NCBI RefSeq assembly: GCF_019656455.1
Contig: NZ_BPMK01000003.1
Location: 248,001-312,000, forward strand
Length of the DNA: 64,000 nucleotides
Origin: Noviherbaspirillum aridicola
Lineage (GTDB): Bacteria; Pseudomonadota; Gammaproteobacteria; Burkholderiales; Burkholderiaceae_D
Direction of reading: 5' to 3'
A program made the position numbers and the translations under genes. Positions 21,842-32,947 of the stretch are shown in pieces (position 1 is the first letter of the stretch; every line of letters begins with the position of its first letter). The notes under the pieces were generated by a model. It was not told where the DNA came from and ran no database searches. It saw nothing but the letters and a program-made list of their open reading frames with translations.

Positions 21842-23581
21842 CTATTCGTTGGTGCAGCCGAGCACTTCTTCCAGGCTGGTGAGGCCCTGCTTGACCTTGA
21901 CCAGGCCGGCTTCGCGCAGCGTCTTCACGCCGTCGCGCCTGGCCTGTTCCTCGATTTCCAGCGCGGTGCCGTGCGCCAGGATGATGCGTTCGATTTCCTC
22001 GCTGATCGGCATGATCTGATAGATGCCGACCCGGCCCTTGTAGCCGCTGCCATTGCAGCGTTCGCATCCTACAGGCTTGTAGGGCATCCAGGTGCCGTCG
22101 AGTTCCTCTTCCTTGAAGCCCGCCTGCAGCAGCGCTTCGTCGGGCACCACCGTCGGCTGCTTGCAGCTGCACAGCCGCCGGGCCAGACGCTGGGCGGTGA
22201 TCATGATCACGGAGGAGGCGATGTTGAACGGCGCCACCCCCATGTTCATCAGGCGGGTGAGGGTGGACGGCGCATCGTTGGTGTGCAGCGTCGAGAAGAC
22301 CATGTGGCCTGTCTGCGCCGCCTTGATCGCGATGTCGGCGGTTTCCAGGTCGCGGATTTCGCCGACCATGATGATGTCCGGATCCTGACGCAGGAAGGCC
22401 TTGAGCGCCGCCGCGAACGTCAGGCCCGCCTTGTCGTTGACATTGACCTGGTTGACCCCGGGCAGGTTGATTTCCGCAGGATCTTCCGCGGTCGAAATAT
22501 TGATGCCGGGCTTGTTCAGGATGTTGAGGCAGGTGTACAGCGACACCGTCTTGCCCGAACCCGTCGGACCGGTCACCAGCACCATGCCGTACGGCCGCTG
22601 GATCGCATCCATCAGCAGCGCCTTCTGGTCCGGATCGTAGCCGAGCGCATCGATGCCCATCTGCGCCTGGCTCGGATCGAGAATACGCATCACGATCTTT
22701 TCGCCGAACAGCGTGGGCAGCGTGCTCACGCGGAAGTCGATGGCACGCGTCTTGGACAGCACCAGCTTCATGCGTCCGTCCTGCGGCACCCGTTTTTCCG
22801 AAATGTCGAGCTTGGAGATGACCTTCACCCGCGATGCGAGTTTTTCCTTGATGGCCAGGGGCGGCTGCGCGATCTCCCGCAACACCCCGTCGATACGGAA
22901 GCGAATGCGGTAGAACTTCTCGAAGGGCTCGAAATGCAAGTCCGACGCGCCCATGTTGATCGCGTCGATCAATATCTTCTGCAGGAACTTGACGACCGGC
23001 GCATCGTCGATGTCCGCCGTCGCCGACTCGCCGGCCGCGGCCGCCGCGGCGGCGCCCATTTCCTCTTCGCTGAAATCGACGTCCAGGTCGTCGCCGATCA
23101 GCTCGTCGAGATTCTGCTCCGCGCTCTGGCCGAGCTTGTCGATCAGTTGCACCAGCTGCGTGTGCTCGACGATCACCGGCTCCACCGCCAGTTCGGTCTG
23201 GAACTTGATCTGGTCCAGGGTCTGCGTGTCGGTCGGATCCGAAATCGCTATCGAGACCTTGTTGCCGCGCTTGGCCAGCGCGAGCACCCGGCGCTTCTGC
23301 ATCAGCTTCGGATCGACGACGTTGTCGGGCAGGTAGCTGCGGTTGAGCGCCGACAGATCGAGCTGCGGATAGCCGAAGGTCTCGGCGCAGAACGCCGCGA
23401 GCGAGCGCGCATCGATGACGGCGCTGCCGACGAGCACGTCGATGAACGGCGTCTTCTCGCTGTGCGCCTGCTTGCTGAGCGCCTCGGCCTGCTGCGCGCT
23501 CAGCCTTCCGGCCTGCACCAGCGCGCGCGCCAGGCCGGGCACCGGCACCGCTGAGGTCTGATTGGGGAGAACCGCCGCCAT
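21842..23581 (-). CDS. pilB: Type IV pilus assembly ATPase PilB
   Basis: PilB powers pilus extension. From the ATG at 23581 it has 579 residues: an N-terminal MshEN-type domain, then the secretion ATPase core with Walker A GPTGSGKT, Asp-box, Walker B IIMVGEIRD and a tetracysteine zinc motif (CSC near LARRLCSC and CERCNG). The frame is open for 33 more codons upstream to 23680, but the family N-terminus starts at MAAVLPNQTSAVPV. No clear ribosome site is visible for any of the starts, so the N-terminus is uncertain. The rest of the operon is pilC, pilD, coaE. Confidence 0.93.
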   Translation of the reverse strand: MAAVLPNQTSAVPVPGLARALVQAGRLSAQQAEALSKQAHSEKTPFIDVLVGSAVIDARSLAAFCAETFGYPQLDLSALNRSYLPDNVVDPKLMQKRRVLALAKRGNKVSIAISDPTDTQTLDQIKFQTELAVEPVIVEHTQLVQLIDKLGQSAEQNLDELIGDDLDVDFSEEEMGAAAAAAAGESATADIDDAPVVKFLQKILIDAINMGASDLHFEPFEKFYRIRFRIDGVLREIAQPPLAIKEKLASRVKVISKLDISEKRVPQDGRMKLVLSKTRAIDFRVSTLPTLFGEKIVMRILDPSQAQMGIDALGYDPDQKALLMDAIQRPYGMVLVTGPTGSGKTVSLYTCLNILNKPGINISTAEDPAEINLPGVNQVNVNDKAGLTFAAALKAFLRQDPDIIMVGEIRDLETADIAIKAAQTGHMVFSTLHTNDAPSTLTRLMNMGVAPFNIASSVIMITAQRLARRLCSCKQPTVVPDEALLQAGFKEEELDGTWMPYKPVGCERCNGSGYKGRVGIYQIMPISEEIERIILAHGTALEIEEQARRDGVKTLREAGLVKVKQGLTSLEEVLGCTNE

Positions 23582-23632
23582 GAAATGTGTGAGGAAAGCC
23601 GCTGAGGGCAGAGTCATCCAGTGCGTCAGATA

Positions 23633-23646
23633 ATGCCTATAGGCAT
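23633..23646. promoter_or_regulatory. Palindromes upstream of pilB
   Basis: A perfect 14-base palindrome ATGCCTATAGGCAT is followed by a further GGCAT half-site and by a 6-bp hairpin CCGACA/TGTCGG near 23675-23691. The 270-base stretch between the pilB start and tRNA-Pro holds no gene. This may be an operator for pilB; no regulator is known to me for this motif. Confidence 0.35.
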
Positions 23647-23853
23647 CTGATTTGTAAAGGCATTGTGGCCAAACCGACATCGTGTGTCGGTCGCATTGGA
23701 GAAAAGCGTTGCGCGCATGACATGCGAACGTGCGAATCGCATTGACGCGAACAGCGGCGAGGCGGACAGGTGAGGGAGGTCTTGCGGGACGCCGCCGAAG
23801 GAATCATGGCGACTGTTGATACGCGACGGGTCGCGTGATATTGCGGAAGGAAT

Positions 23854-23930
23854 TGGTCGGGGTGAGAGGATTCGAACCTCCGGCCTCTACGTCCCGAACG
23901 TAGCGCTCTACCAGGCTAAGCTACACCCCG
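23854..23930 (-). tRNA. tRNA-Pro (anticodon CGG)
   Basis: A 77-base tRNA with a 7-bp acceptor stem (CGGGGTG/CACCCCG), anticodon stem CTACG/CGTAG with loop TTCGGGA giving anticodon CGG, T-loop GGTTCGAATCC and an encoded CCA end. A 5' C is also found in E. coli proK. An inverted repeat ACGCGA/TCGCGT lies about 18 bases beyond its 3' end and may stop transcription. Confidence 0.97.
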
Positions 23931-23958
23931 ATTTTCCTTGTCGGTCTGTTGAAATCCG

Positions 23959-24948
23959 CTAGTGATTTCGGTCGACCGCGAAAGCGCATAATTGTAGCAG
24001 AGCATCCTTGAATTTACTAGTGCCGATTCCGGAAATTGCGCTGGCTGCCTGCTGTGCGGCCTTTTCCGCCGCGCGCTTGGTGTATTCGAGCGCGCCGGAG
24101 CCGGTGATCGCCGCGAGCACCTGGTCGAAGTGCTGCTCGTCGCCGGTCTCGATGCAGCTGCGCACCAGGCTGCGCTGCGCAGCGGTGCCGTGCTGCATCA
24201 GGTAGATCAGGGGCAGGGTGGGTTTTCCTTCGCGCAGATCGTCGCCGACGTTCTTGCCGATGTCGCTCGCATTGCCCGAGTAGTCCAGAACATCGTCGAT
24301 CAGCTGGAAGGCGGTGCCCACGGAGCGGCCGTATTCGGCGGCGGCGTCGATCTCCGCTTCCGAGGCGCCGGCGATCAGCGCGCCGAGCTGGGCGGCCGCC
24401 TCGAACAGCTTCGCGGTCTTGGAGCGGATCACCTGCAGGTAGCGTTCCTCGGTCACGTCGGGGTCGTGCATGTTGAGCAGTTGCAGGACCTCGCCCTCGG
24501 CGATGACGTTGGTGGCGTCGGCCAGGATCTGCATCACCCGCATGTTCCGGATCGAGACCATGATCTGGAACGCGCGGGAATAGACGAAGTCGCCGACCAG
24601 CACCGCTGCCGCATTGCCGAACATCGCGTTGGCCGTGGCCCGTCCGCGCCGCAGGGAGGATTCGTCGACGACGTCGTCATGCAGCAGGGTGGCGGTGTGG
24701 ATGAATTCGACCACCGCCGCCAGGTCGTGGTGATGGGCGCCGCGATAGCCGAAGGCATTCGCCATAAGCAGCACCAGCACCGGCCGGATACGCTTGCCGC
24801 CCGCCCCGATGATGTACTCCGAGATCTGATTCACCAGCGGCACTTCCGAATGAAGCTGCCGGCGGATGACGCTGTTGACGGCTTCGAGATCGGCGGAAAT
24901 GGGCTCGATGATCCCGTTCTGGGACGCGGGTTGGAGTGCGGCGGACAA
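23959..24948 (-). CDS. ispB: Polyprenyl (octaprenyl) diphosphate synthase
   Basis: IspB elongates farnesyl diphosphate with isopentenyl units to the side chain of ubiquinone. The 329-residue protein has the first aspartate-rich motif HDDVVDESSLRRG near 95-107 and the second LIDDVLDYSG near 222-231. Chain length (C40 is usual here) cannot be read with certainty. A TATAAT box on the minus strand (24980-24985) stands about 33 bases before the ATG and is a likely -10. The gene diverges from rplU, the standard betaproteobacterial arrangement. Confidence 0.95.
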   Translation of the reverse strand: MSAALQPASQNGIIEPISADLEAVNSVIRRQLHSEVPLVNQISEYIIGAGGKRIRPVLVLLMANAFGYRGAHHHDLAAVVEFIHTATLLHDDVVDESSLRRGRATANAMFGNAAAVLVGDFVYSRAFQIMVSIRNMRVMQILADATNVIAEGEVLQLLNMHDPDVTEERYLQVIRSKTAKLFEAAAQLGALIAGASEAEIDAAAEYGRSVGTAFQLIDDVLDYSGNASDIGKNVGDDLREGKPTLPLIYLMQHGTAAQRSLVRSCIETGDEQHFDQVLAAITGSGALEYTKRAAEKAAQQAASAISGIGTSKFKDALLQLCAFAVDRNH

Positions 24949-25064
24949 GATGGAACCTGAGGAATCGTGAATTTCACGGATTATACGATGACTAATGACT
25001 CACGTTACGGTCCCGGCGGCGCCCGCGGGACGCGGGCTGCCCGGAATACAGTGCCCGCCGCGCT

Positions 25065-25093
25065 TTGACTGGCCCACTAAGTCTATGTATAAT
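25065..25093 (+). promoter_or_regulatory. Sigma70 promoter of rplU-rpmA
   Basis: TTGACT (25065-25070), a 17-base spacer and TATAAT (25088-25093) form a near-consensus promoter. The start should be near 25100, leaving a leader of about 78 bases to rplU. Confidence 0.88.
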
Positions 25094-25177
25094 CAGCGGT
25101 TTTCCCGATTCTGCCTGGCATCTGAAGCGACGGATCGAGAAGAAAAAGTTCTTTAGTCAATAATCGATGAGGTTCAT

Positions 25178-25489
25178 ATGTACGCGGTCATAAAAACCGG
25201 CGGCAAACAATACAAGGTTGCTGCTGGCGAAAAACTCAAAGTAGAACAGATACCGGCTGACATTGGTTCCGAAATCACCCTCGATCAAGTGCTCGCTGTG
25301 GGCGCTGGCGACAGCATCAGGTTCGGTGCTCCGCTGGTTGAAGGTGCCAAGGTCCAGGCAACGGTAGTGGCGCATGGTCGCCACGACAAGGTGAAGATCT
25401 TCAAGATGCGCCGCCGCAAGCACTATCAGAAGCGTCAGGGCCATCGCCAGAACTACACCGAACTGCAAATCGTCTCGATCAACGCATAA
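25178..25489 (+). CDS. rplU: 50S ribosomal protein L21
   Basis: L21 binds 23S rRNA in the large ribosomal subunit. The 103-residue sequence starts [14 protein letters not shown], the family signature, and ends with the basic [14 protein letters not shown] region that contacts RNA. The ribosome site is GAGG ahead of ATG 25178. Codon use is less GC-biased than in its neighbours, as is common for highly expressed ribosomal genes. rpmA follows after 35 bases. Confidence 0.98.
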   Translation: MYAVIKTGGKQYKVAAGEKLKVEQIPADIGSEITLDQVLAVGAGDSIRFGAPLVEGAKVQATVVAHGRHDKVKIFKMRRRKHYQKRQGHRQNYTELQIVSINA

Positions 25490-25524
25490 GCGGGTCGGGC
25501 TAACCGGATACCAAGGAGCTTCAC

Positions 25525-25782
25525 ATGGCACACAAAAAAGGCGGCGGCACTACGCGAAACGGCCGCGATTCCGAGTCGAAACGACTGGGCGTCAAGGTCT
25601 ACGGCGGTCAGGCCATCAATGCCGGCGGCATCATCATCCGTCAGCGCGGCACCCGCGTGCACGCAGGCGAGAACGTCGGCGTGGGCAAGGATCACACCCT
25701 GTTTGCGCTGGTCGACGGCAAGGTGCAGTTCTGCACCAAGGGCGCTGCCAAGCGTCACGTCGTGACCGTCGTGCCGGCCTGA
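25525..25782 (+). CDS. rpmA: 50S ribosomal protein L27
   Basis: L27 lies near the peptidyl-transferase centre. The 85-residue protein begins [20 protein letters not shown], the flexible N-terminal tail that reaches the active site; there is no Firmicutes-type cleavable extension. The ribosome site is AAGGAG. A hairpin terminator follows 38 bases after the stop. Confidence 0.98.
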   Translation: MAHKKGGGTTRNGRDSESKRLGVKVYGGQAINAGGIIIRQRGTRVHAGENVGVGKDHTLFALVDGKVQFCTKGAAKRHVVTVVPA

Positions 25783-25820
25783 TACCGGCATACACGCAAC
25801 CAAGGCGCAAGCCTTGCAGC

Positions 25821-27035
<1,215 letters not shown>

Positions 27036-27094
27036 ACTTGCCAAGACTGCTGGCCGCACGGGCGGCCGCGAGCATGCAACGCCATCACAAGAAC

Positions 27095-28216
27095 ATGAAC
27101 ACGTCCGTCATCCAGAAAGCCCGTCGTCTCATCATCAAGGTCGGCTCCTCGCTCGTCACCAACGACGGCAAGGGGCTCGACAGTGCCGCCATCGCCAAAT
27201 GGGCGGAGCAGATCGCGCAGCTGCGCGCGCTAGGCAAGGAAGTGGTGCTGGTCAGCTCCGGCGCGATCGCCGAGGGCATGCAGCGGCTCGGTTTCGAGAA
27301 ACGGCCGACCGGCATCCATGAGCTACAGGCGTGTGCCGCGGTCGGGCAGATGGGCCTGGCGCAGATCTATGAAACCAGCTTCCGGTACCACGGGCTGCGC
27401 ACCGCGCAGGTCCTGCTGACCCATGCTGACCTCGCCGACCGCGAGCGCTATCTGAATGCGCGCTCGACGCTGTTTACCCTGCTGCACCTCGGGGTGGTCC
27501 CGATCATCAACGAGAACGATACCGTCGTCACCGACGAGATCAAGTTCGGCGACAACGATACCCTCGGGGCGCTGGTGGCCAACCTGATCGAAGGCGACGC
27601 GCTGATCATCCTGACCGACCAGCGCGGGCTGTACACCGCCGACCCGCGCAAGCATGCGGACGCGGAGTTCGTGCACGAGGCCAAGGCCGGCGATCCGGCG
27701 CTGGAAGCTATGGCGGGCGGTGCCGGCACCGGCATCGGCCGCGGCGGCATGCTGACCAAGATACTTGCGGCCAAGCGTGCCGCGACCTCGGGGGCGCACA
27801 CCGTGATCGCCTGGGGCAGGGAGGACGCGGTGCTGACGCGGCTCGCCTCCGGCGAGGCGATCGGCACCCAGCTCACCGCGCAGACGGCGCAGCTGACCGC
27901 ACGCAAGCAGTGGATGGCGGATCACCTGCAGACCGCCGGCAAAGTCGTGCTCGATGCAGGTGCCGTCGGCAAGCTGACCGCCGAAGGCAAGTCGCTGCTG
28001 CCGATCGGGGTGGTGGAAGTGGCGGGCGAATTCGGCCGCGGCGATGTGATCACCTGCGTCGACGAGCATGGCCGGGCGGTGGCGCGCGGCATGAGCAATT
28101 ATTCGAGTTCCGACGCCCGCCGCATCATGCGCCGGCCTTCGAGCGAAATCGGCGCCATCCTCGGTTTCGTGGAAGAGCCGGAGCTGATCCACCGCGACAA
28201 CATGGTGTTGCTGTAG
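27095..28216 (+). CDS. proB: Glutamate 5-kinase
   Basis: ProB phosphorylates glutamate to glutamyl 5-phosphate, the first and feedback-controlled step of proline synthesis. The 373-residue length includes the amino-acid kinase domain ([13 protein letters not shown] near 12-24, [10 protein letters not shown] near 135) and the C-terminal PUA domain (about 285-370). The start at 27095 gives [19 protein letters not shown]; in-frame start codons upstream would add a weakly supported extension. It converges with a CNP1-like gene, with only ten bases between stops. Confidence 0.96.
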   Translation: MNTSVIQKARRLIIKVGSSLVTNDGKGLDSAAIAKWAEQIAQLRALGKEVVLVSSGAIAEGMQRLGFEKRPTGIHELQACAAVGQMGLAQIYETSFRYHGLRTAQVLLTHADLADRERYLNARSTLFTLLHLGVVPIINENDTVVTDEIKFGDNDTLGALVANLIEGDALIILTDQRGLYTADPRKHADAEFVHEAKAGDPALEAMAGGAGTGIGRGGMLTKILAAKRAATSGAHTVIAWGREDAVLTRLASGEAIGTQLTAQTAQLTARKQWMADHLQTAGKVVLDAGAVGKLTAEGKSLLPIGVVEVAGEFGRGDVITCVDEHGRAVARGMSNYSSSDARRIMRRPSSEIGAILGFVEEPELIHRDNMVLL

Positions 28217-28226
28217 CGGTCCCCGT

Positions 28227-28820
28227 TCAGCGGTAGTTGTTGCCGTTCAGCGTGCGCTCATAGCGCAGGCGTTCGACGATGTCCGCGGCCTTGCCCGACA
28301 CCGACAGGCCCTCGCAGATATAGTCCTTGGCCAGCGTCATGTGGTGCTGGTTGGAGCCGATCTTGCGGATGCGTTCCCACTGGTCGCGCCGGGAGCGGCT
28401 CCAGCTGCCGTCGGCCTGGCCGAACGCATACAGCTTGCGCTCCCAGGTTTCACAGCGTATTCCCTCGTAGCTGACGTTGCGCGCGCCGCCCTCGGCGGCG
28501 GCGGCGACCAGCACATAGCGCACCACCCCGTCGGCGCCGACGCTGATGGAACTGGTGTCGACGAAGAATTTCTGGCTCGACGTCGCCGTGACATTCAGCG
28601 GCACCAGGTTCTCCGGCCTGGGTGCCGGCGGCAGCTGTACTTCGATTTCCTTCCAGGGCTTGTCCTCGTCGTCGAATTCCTCTTCGAAGCGCGACTGCGC
28701 GCCGGCATTGCCCAGGCCCAGCAGCAGCATGGCCGACAGCAGGCCCCATGCGAGGCGTGAAACGGACAGGTAAGGGCGCGCCCGGCGCCCGGTTGCACGG
28801 TATTGCGGCATCATTGTCAT
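28227..28820 (-). CDS. CNP1-like family secreted protein
   Basis: The product has 197 residues with an N-terminal export signal (hydrophobic core [17 protein letters not shown]) and one main domain matching the CNP1-like family, named after a neisserial cryptic protein and without a known function. A Cys ([12 protein letters not shown]) and a second Cys (DYICEGL) might form a disulfide. The ATG at 28820 overlaps the rppH stop by four bases, so it is coupled to rppH; two further ATGs follow within three codons. Nothing supports an enzymatic role. Confidence 0.8.
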   Translation of the reverse strand: MTMMPQYRATGRRARPYLSVSRLAWGLLSAMLLLGLGNAGAQSRFEEEFDDEDKPWKEIEVQLPPAPRPENLVPLNVTATSSQKFFVDTSSISVGADGVVRYVLVAAAAEGGARNVSYEGIRCETWERKLYAFGQADGSWSRSRRDQWERIRKIGSNQHHMTLAKDYICEGLSVSGKAADIVERLRYERTLNGNNYR

Positions 28821-29395
28821 TCCGTCTTGGGTTTGGCGACCGGGGCCGGCGGCTCGGCGGGCGCCCGGGGAGCATGGTTCTGGCGCAGGTAGCGCGCGCC
28901 GTGGCGCTGGCCGGGCGTGGACGGCCGCTGCAGGAAGCGCGACAGCTCCTGCAGGGCTTTCTGGTAGACCTCGCGCTTGAATTCGATCACGACGTCGAGC
29001 GGTACCCAGTAGTCGTGCCAGCGCCAGGCATCGAACTCCGGGTGATCGGTGCAGCGCAGGTTGATGTCGCAGTCCCGGCCCACCATGCGCAACAGGAACC
29101 AGATCTGTTTCTGGCCGCGGTAATGGCCGCGCACCTCGCGCTTGATGAAGCGGTCGGGCACCTCGTAACGCAGCCAGTCGCGGGTGCGCCCGATGATCCT
29201 GACGTGTTCGGCCTTGAGGCCGACTTCTTCTTCGAGCTCCCGAAACATCGCCTGCTCGGGTGTTTCGCCGAACTTGATCCCTCCCTGCGGGAACTGCCAA
29301 GAATGCTCGCGCACTCTTTTCCCCCACCACACCTCGTTGCGCGAGTTGAGCAGGATAATGCCGACGTTCGGGCGGAAGCCTTCCCGATCCAGCAT
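28817..29395 (-). CDS. rppH: RNA pyrophosphohydrolase RppH
   Basis: RppH removes the 5' pyrophosphate of mRNA and so starts decay. The 192-residue protein begins [17 protein letters not shown] and holds a full NUDIX box ([12 protein letters not shown] then RELEEEVGL). The last 35 residues are Pro/Ala-rich and likely disordered, longer than in E. coli. The start at 29395 is preferred over an earlier ATG at 29407 because it matches the family. It is divergent from proS across about 200 bases. Confidence 0.95.
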   Translation of the reverse strand: MLDREGFRPNVGIILLNSRNEVWWGKRVREHSWQFPQGGIKFGETPEQAMFRELEEEVGLKAEHVRIIGRTRDWLRYEVPDRFIKREVRGHYRGQKQIWFLLRMVGRDCDINLRCTDHPEFDAWRWHDYWVPLDVVIEFKREVYQKALQELSRFLQRPSTPGQRHGARYLRQNHAPRAPAEPPAPVAKPKTE

Positions 29396-29592
29396 GTTGC
29401 ACCTCAAAACTTTCTGCGGCTAGACGGTCCTCATTCTTGCGATTTTTTCATCAGAGGTCCCGGCCGTCGTCGTGCGTGCGCGCAGGCCGGCGGCAGCGGA
29501 ACCAAATGTGTCCCGAACGGGGCGCATCAGCCAGCTAATCCTTTAAAATTGAGTCGATTATAACCCTCTCTTTTTAAAAAGAATTCACCTCC

Positions 29593-31317
29593 ATGCGCGC
29601 ATCACGTTTTTTTATTTCCACCCTGAAGGAAGCCCCGTCGGACGCCGAGATCGTCAGCCACAAGCTGATGCTGCGCGCGGGGATGATCAAGCGTCTCGGC
29701 TCCGGCATCTACACCTACATGCCGATGGGCCTGCGCATCATCCGCAAGGTGGAAAACATCATCCGCGAAGAAATGAACCGCGCCGGCGCGATCGAGCTGC
29801 TGATGCCGGTCGTGCAGCCGGCCGAGCTGTGGCAGGAAACCGGCCGCTGGGACAAGATGGGTCCGGAGCTGATGCGGGTCAAGGACCGTCACGGCCGCGA
29901 TTTCGCGATCCAGCCCACTTCCGAGGAAGTCATCACCGACGTCGTGCGCAACGACATCAAGTCCTACCGCCAGCTGCCGATCAACTTCTATCACATCCAG
30001 ACCAAGTTCCGCGACGAGCGCCGGCCGCGCTTCGGCCTGATGCGGGGCCGCGAATTCACGATGAAGGACGCCTACTCCTTCGACCGCGACGTGGCCGGCA
30101 TGCAGCGTTCGTACCAGATCATGTATGACGCCTACGTGCGCATCTTCGAACGCTTCGGCCTGCAGTTCCGCGCGGTGGCCGCGGACAACGGCGCCATCGG
30201 CGGCTCGGGCTCGCATGAATTCCACGTGATCGCCGACACCGGCGAGGACGCGCTCGTCTACAGCCCGGAATCCGATTACGCCGCCAACATGGAGGCGGCC
30301 GAGGCTGTCGCGCCCGCCACGCCGCGCGCCGCGCCCTCCCAGCCGCTGACCAGGACGCCGACCCCCGGCAAGGCCAAGTGCGAGGCTGTCGCCGAGCTGT
30401 TGAATCTGCCGCTGCAGCAGACCGTGAAGTCGATCGTGCTGGCGGTGGACAGCGAAGAGGCGGGTACGCAGGTCTGGCTGCTGATGCTGCGCGGCGACCA
30501 CGACCTCAACGAAGTCAAGGCGGCCAAGGTGCCCGGCCTGGCGAACTACCGTTTCGCCACCGAGAGCGAGATCGTCGAGCACTTCGGCACCCGTCCGGGC
30601 TATCTCGGCCCGATCGGCACGAAGAAGCCGGTACGGGTGGTGGCCGATCGCACCGTGGCGGCGATGAGCGATTTCGTCTGCGGCGCCAACGAAGAGGACT
30701 TCCACTTCACCGGCGCGAACTGGGGCCGCGATCTGCCCGAGCCTGAAGTGGCCGATCTGCGCAACGTGGTGGCCGGCGATCCCTCTCCCGACGGGCGCGG
30801 CCGTCTCGCGATCCAGCGCGGCATCGAAGTCGGCCATGTGTTCCAGCTCGGCACCCGCTATTCCGAAGACATGCAGGCCACCTATCTCGACGAGACCGGC
30901 AAGCCGCAGCTGATGCAGATGGGCTGCTACGGCATCGGCGTGACCCGCATCCTCGGCGCGGCGATCGAACAGAACTTCGACGACAAGGGCATCATCTGGC
31001 CGGCGGCGATCGCGCCCTTCCAGGTCGTCCTGTGCCCGATGGGGTATGACCGCAGCGAGATGGTCAGGACCGAAACCGATCGCCTCTACGACGCGCTCAT
31101 AGCGGCCGGCGTGGACGTCATCCTGGATGACCGCGGCGAGCGCCCGGGCGTGATGTTCGCCGACTGGGAGCTGATCGGCGTGCCGCACCGCGTCGTCATC
31201 GGCGAGCGCGGCCTGAAGGAGGGCAAGCTGGAGTATCAGGGCCGGCGCGACGCCGCGGCCACCGCGGTCGCGGTCGCCGAGATGCCCGCCTTCGTGCGTG
31301 CCCGTCTGGCAGCCTGA
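29593..31317 (+). CDS. proS: Prolyl-tRNA synthetase
   Basis: ProS charges tRNA-Pro with proline. The 574-residue protein is the bacterial type with class II motifs 1-3 (including [12 protein letters not shown] as motif 2) and an inserted editing (INS) domain at about 225-405, which clears Ala-tRNA-Pro. The last 120 residues are the anticodon-binding domain. The bases before the ATG (CACCTCC) do not form a ribosome site, so initiation may rely on the A-rich stretch further upstream. A likely promoter lies in the 200-base gap shared with rppH. Confidence 0.97.
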   Translation: MRASRFFISTLKEAPSDAEIVSHKLMLRAGMIKRLGSGIYTYMPMGLRIIRKVENIIREEMNRAGAIELLMPVVQPAELWQETGRWDKMGPELMRVKDRHGRDFAIQPTSEEVITDVVRNDIKSYRQLPINFYHIQTKFRDERRPRFGLMRGREFTMKDAYSFDRDVAGMQRSYQIMYDAYVRIFERFGLQFRAVAADNGAIGGSGSHEFHVIADTGEDALVYSPESDYAANMEAAEAVAPATPRAAPSQPLTRTPTPGKAKCEAVAELLNLPLQQTVKSIVLAVDSEEAGTQVWLLMLRGDHDLNEVKAAKVPGLANYRFATESEIVEHFGTRPGYLGPIGTKKPVRVVADRTVAAMSDFVCGANEEDFHFTGANWGRDLPEPEVADLRNVVAGDPSPDGRGRLAIQRGIEVGHVFQLGTRYSEDMQATYLDETGKPQLMQMGCYGIGVTRILGAAIEQNFDDKGIIWPAAIAPFQVVLCPMGYDRSEMVRTETDRLYDALIAAGVDVILDDRGERPGVMFADWELIGVPHRVVIGERGLKEGKLEYQGRRDAAATAVAVAEMPAFVRARLAA

Positions 31318-31339
31318 GGCGCGCCGCGCCCCGCGCCCT

Positions 31340-31948
31340 GTGACGGTACGTCCCCTGCTCTGGCTGCTGATGGCGGGGGCGCTCGCCTTCGGCGGCGCCG
31401 CCCATGGCGGCAATCAGAAGGAAGAGGCCCTGGCCGACTCGGTACGGCTGGCGCTGTCACGCGCCATCACCGATCCGCGTCCTCCCCGCCAGGAATTCGC
31501 CACGATCGAGGAACGCATCAAGTACCTGCACTGGGTCGGCGAGATGTCGGAGCGCCTGAAGAAGCGCTGGCCGGATACCCAGACCCGGCGCGAATTCCTG
31601 CAGACGGTCTGGTACGAGGCGCGCCGCGCGGGACTCGACCCCGGCATGGTGCTCGGCCTGATACAGGTCGAATCCGGCTTCCGCAAGTACGCGGTATCGC
31701 ATGCCGGCGCGCACGGCTACATGCAGGTCATGCCGTTCTGGACGCGCGTGATCGGCGACGGCGACCGCACCAAGCTGTTCCACATGCAGACCAATCTGCG
31801 CTACGGCTGTTCCATCCTGCGCCTCTACCTGGACATGGAGAAGGGGAACCTGTTCCTCGCGCTGGGACGCTACAACGGCAGCCGGGGCAAGCCCGAATAC
31901 CCGAACCTGGTGCTCGGCGCATGGAAGCGCTGGGAGTTCGAGCCGTAG
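31340..31948 (+). CDS. Lytic transglycosylase, SLT domain
   Basis: The product is about 202 residues: a signal peptide (RPLLWLLMAGALAFGGAAHG), a helical linker and an SLT domain with the catalytic Glu in LIQVESGF, then GYMQVMP and a final RYNGSRG. Such enzymes cut peptidoglycan glycan strands to form 1,6-anhydro ends, products that AmpD and Mpl (also in this window) help recycle. The start is either GTG 31340 or GTG 31298, the latter overlapping proS; I chose 31340 as it begins just before the signal peptide. Confidence 0.85.
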   Translation: MTVRPLLWLLMAGALAFGGAAHGGNQKEEALADSVRLALSRAITDPRPPRQEFATIEERIKYLHWVGEMSERLKKRWPDTQTRREFLQTVWYEARRAGLDPGMVLGLIQVESGFRKYAVSHAGAHGYMQVMPFWTRVIGDGDRTKLFHMQTNLRYGCSILRLYLDMEKGNLFLALGRYNGSRGKPEYPNLVLGAWKRWEFEP

Positions 31949-31978
31949 GACAGAGGGAGGTGCGGAGAAGGCACCAAC

Positions 31979-32008
31979 AAAAACGCCCGCGCGATGCGGG
32001 CGTTTTTG
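31979..32008. terminator. Two-way terminator between the transglycosylase and SWIB genes
   Basis: A 12-bp stem AAAAACGCCCGC/GCGGGCGTTTTT with a 5-base loop sits between convergent genes and has A/T runs on both sides, so it can work in both directions. Confidence 0.92.
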
Positions 32009-32029
32009 TTTGGCCTCTGGAAAGAGCGA

Positions 32030-32542
32030 TTATTGCAGGTGGTTCGAGATGAGCTTGGTCATTTCGAACATGGAGACCTGCTTCTTTCCGCCAAACACGG
32101 CTTTGAGCTTGTCGTCTGCATTGATCATGCGCTTGTTCGCATCGTCCTGCAGCTTGTTCTTCTTGATGTAGTCCCAGACCTTCTTGGTGACTTCAGTGCG
32201 CGGCAGCGGATTCGCACCGATCACTGCGCCCAGGGTGGCGGACGGGGTGAGCGGCTTCATGAATGCTGCGTTCGGCTTGCGCGGGGTCTTGGGCTTGGCT
32301 GCTGCCTTCTTGGCGACCGGCTTCTTGGCGGGTGCTGCCTTCTTTGCCGGAGCGGCCTTCTTTGCTACCGGCTTGGCTGCCGCCTTCTTTGCTGCGGGCT
32401 TGGCCGCTGCCTTCTTTGCTACCGGCTTGGCTGCTGCCTTCTTGGCGGGTGCTGCTTTCTTTGCTGCGGGTTTGGCTGCTGCCTTCTTAGCAGCCGGCTT
32501 CTTGGCGGCTGCTTTGGCCGCGGGTTTCTTGGCTGTTGCCAT
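32030..32542 (-). CDS. SWIB/MDM2 domain protein with H1-like lysine-rich tail
   Basis: This 170-residue protein has an N-terminal half made of Lys/Ala/Pro repeats (AAKKPAAKKAAAKP-type, residues 1-88), like a histone H1 tail, and a C-terminal SWIB domain (about 90-170) with LPRTEVTKKVWDYIKKNKLQ. SWIB domains are eukaryote-like and in bacteria occur mainly in chlamydiae and a few proteobacteria. DNA binding and nucleoid packing are inferred from charge. The ATG at 32542 follows GAAGGAGG at proper spacing; a TTG two codons upstream is less likely. The tail resembles that of the H1-like gene at 47.6 kb. Confidence 0.88.
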   Translation of the reverse strand: MATAKKPAAKAAAKKPAAKKAAAKPAAKKAAPAKKAAAKPVAKKAAAKPAAKKAAAKPVAKKAAPAKKAAPAKKPVAKKAAAKPKTPRKPNAAFMKPLTPSATLGAVIGANPLPRTEVTKKVWDYIKKNKLQDDANKRMINADDKLKAVFGGKKQVSMFEMTKLISNHLQ

Positions 32543-32947
32543 CTTCAAGCCTCCTTCACATAAGTGTGTTGGGAATATGCGTCATTTCACGCACCGCTAA
32601 TAGTGGTGCGGTTTTCATAGCTATGCAAGTGTTTTTTGAGCGTTTGCAGAGGATTCTTCATAGGGAGCGAGCGCATTTTTGCAGAGGGAGCGCCGAGGGT
32701 GCAGACAGTGGACGCGGCGATCTTCTCAGAGAGGAGCGGCCCACACATCGCCGGCCGCATGCGCAGAGCGCGAGCAGGATCAGGGCGATGGACGGCGACG
32801 CGGTGTCCCGAGTCATGGCGCAGTGCCGGGCAGGATGCCTGGGGAAGATGACGGAAGGCCCGGCGGGCAGGGGAAGGGAGGGGGGGCGAAGAGGGGGGAG
32901 GCAGGCGCCGCCAGAGGGGAAACGGCGCCTTTTCGCTATGCGCGCGT
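32543..32947. other. Gap between the SWIB gene and ffh
   Basis: About 400 bases without a gene. The half next to the SWIB gene must hold its promoter. The half next to ffh has a GGCGCCG/CGGCGCC hairpin (32911-32934) just after the ffh stop, then a run that is nearly all pyrimidine on the ffh sense strand (about 32860-32910), with several G runs on the other strand. No RNA gene was recognised; I looked for the SRP RNA and did not find it. Confidence 0.6.

Noticed and set aside
32549-32947. SRP (4.5S) RNA gene next to ffh
   Set aside because: None of the conserved SRP loop sequence is present.
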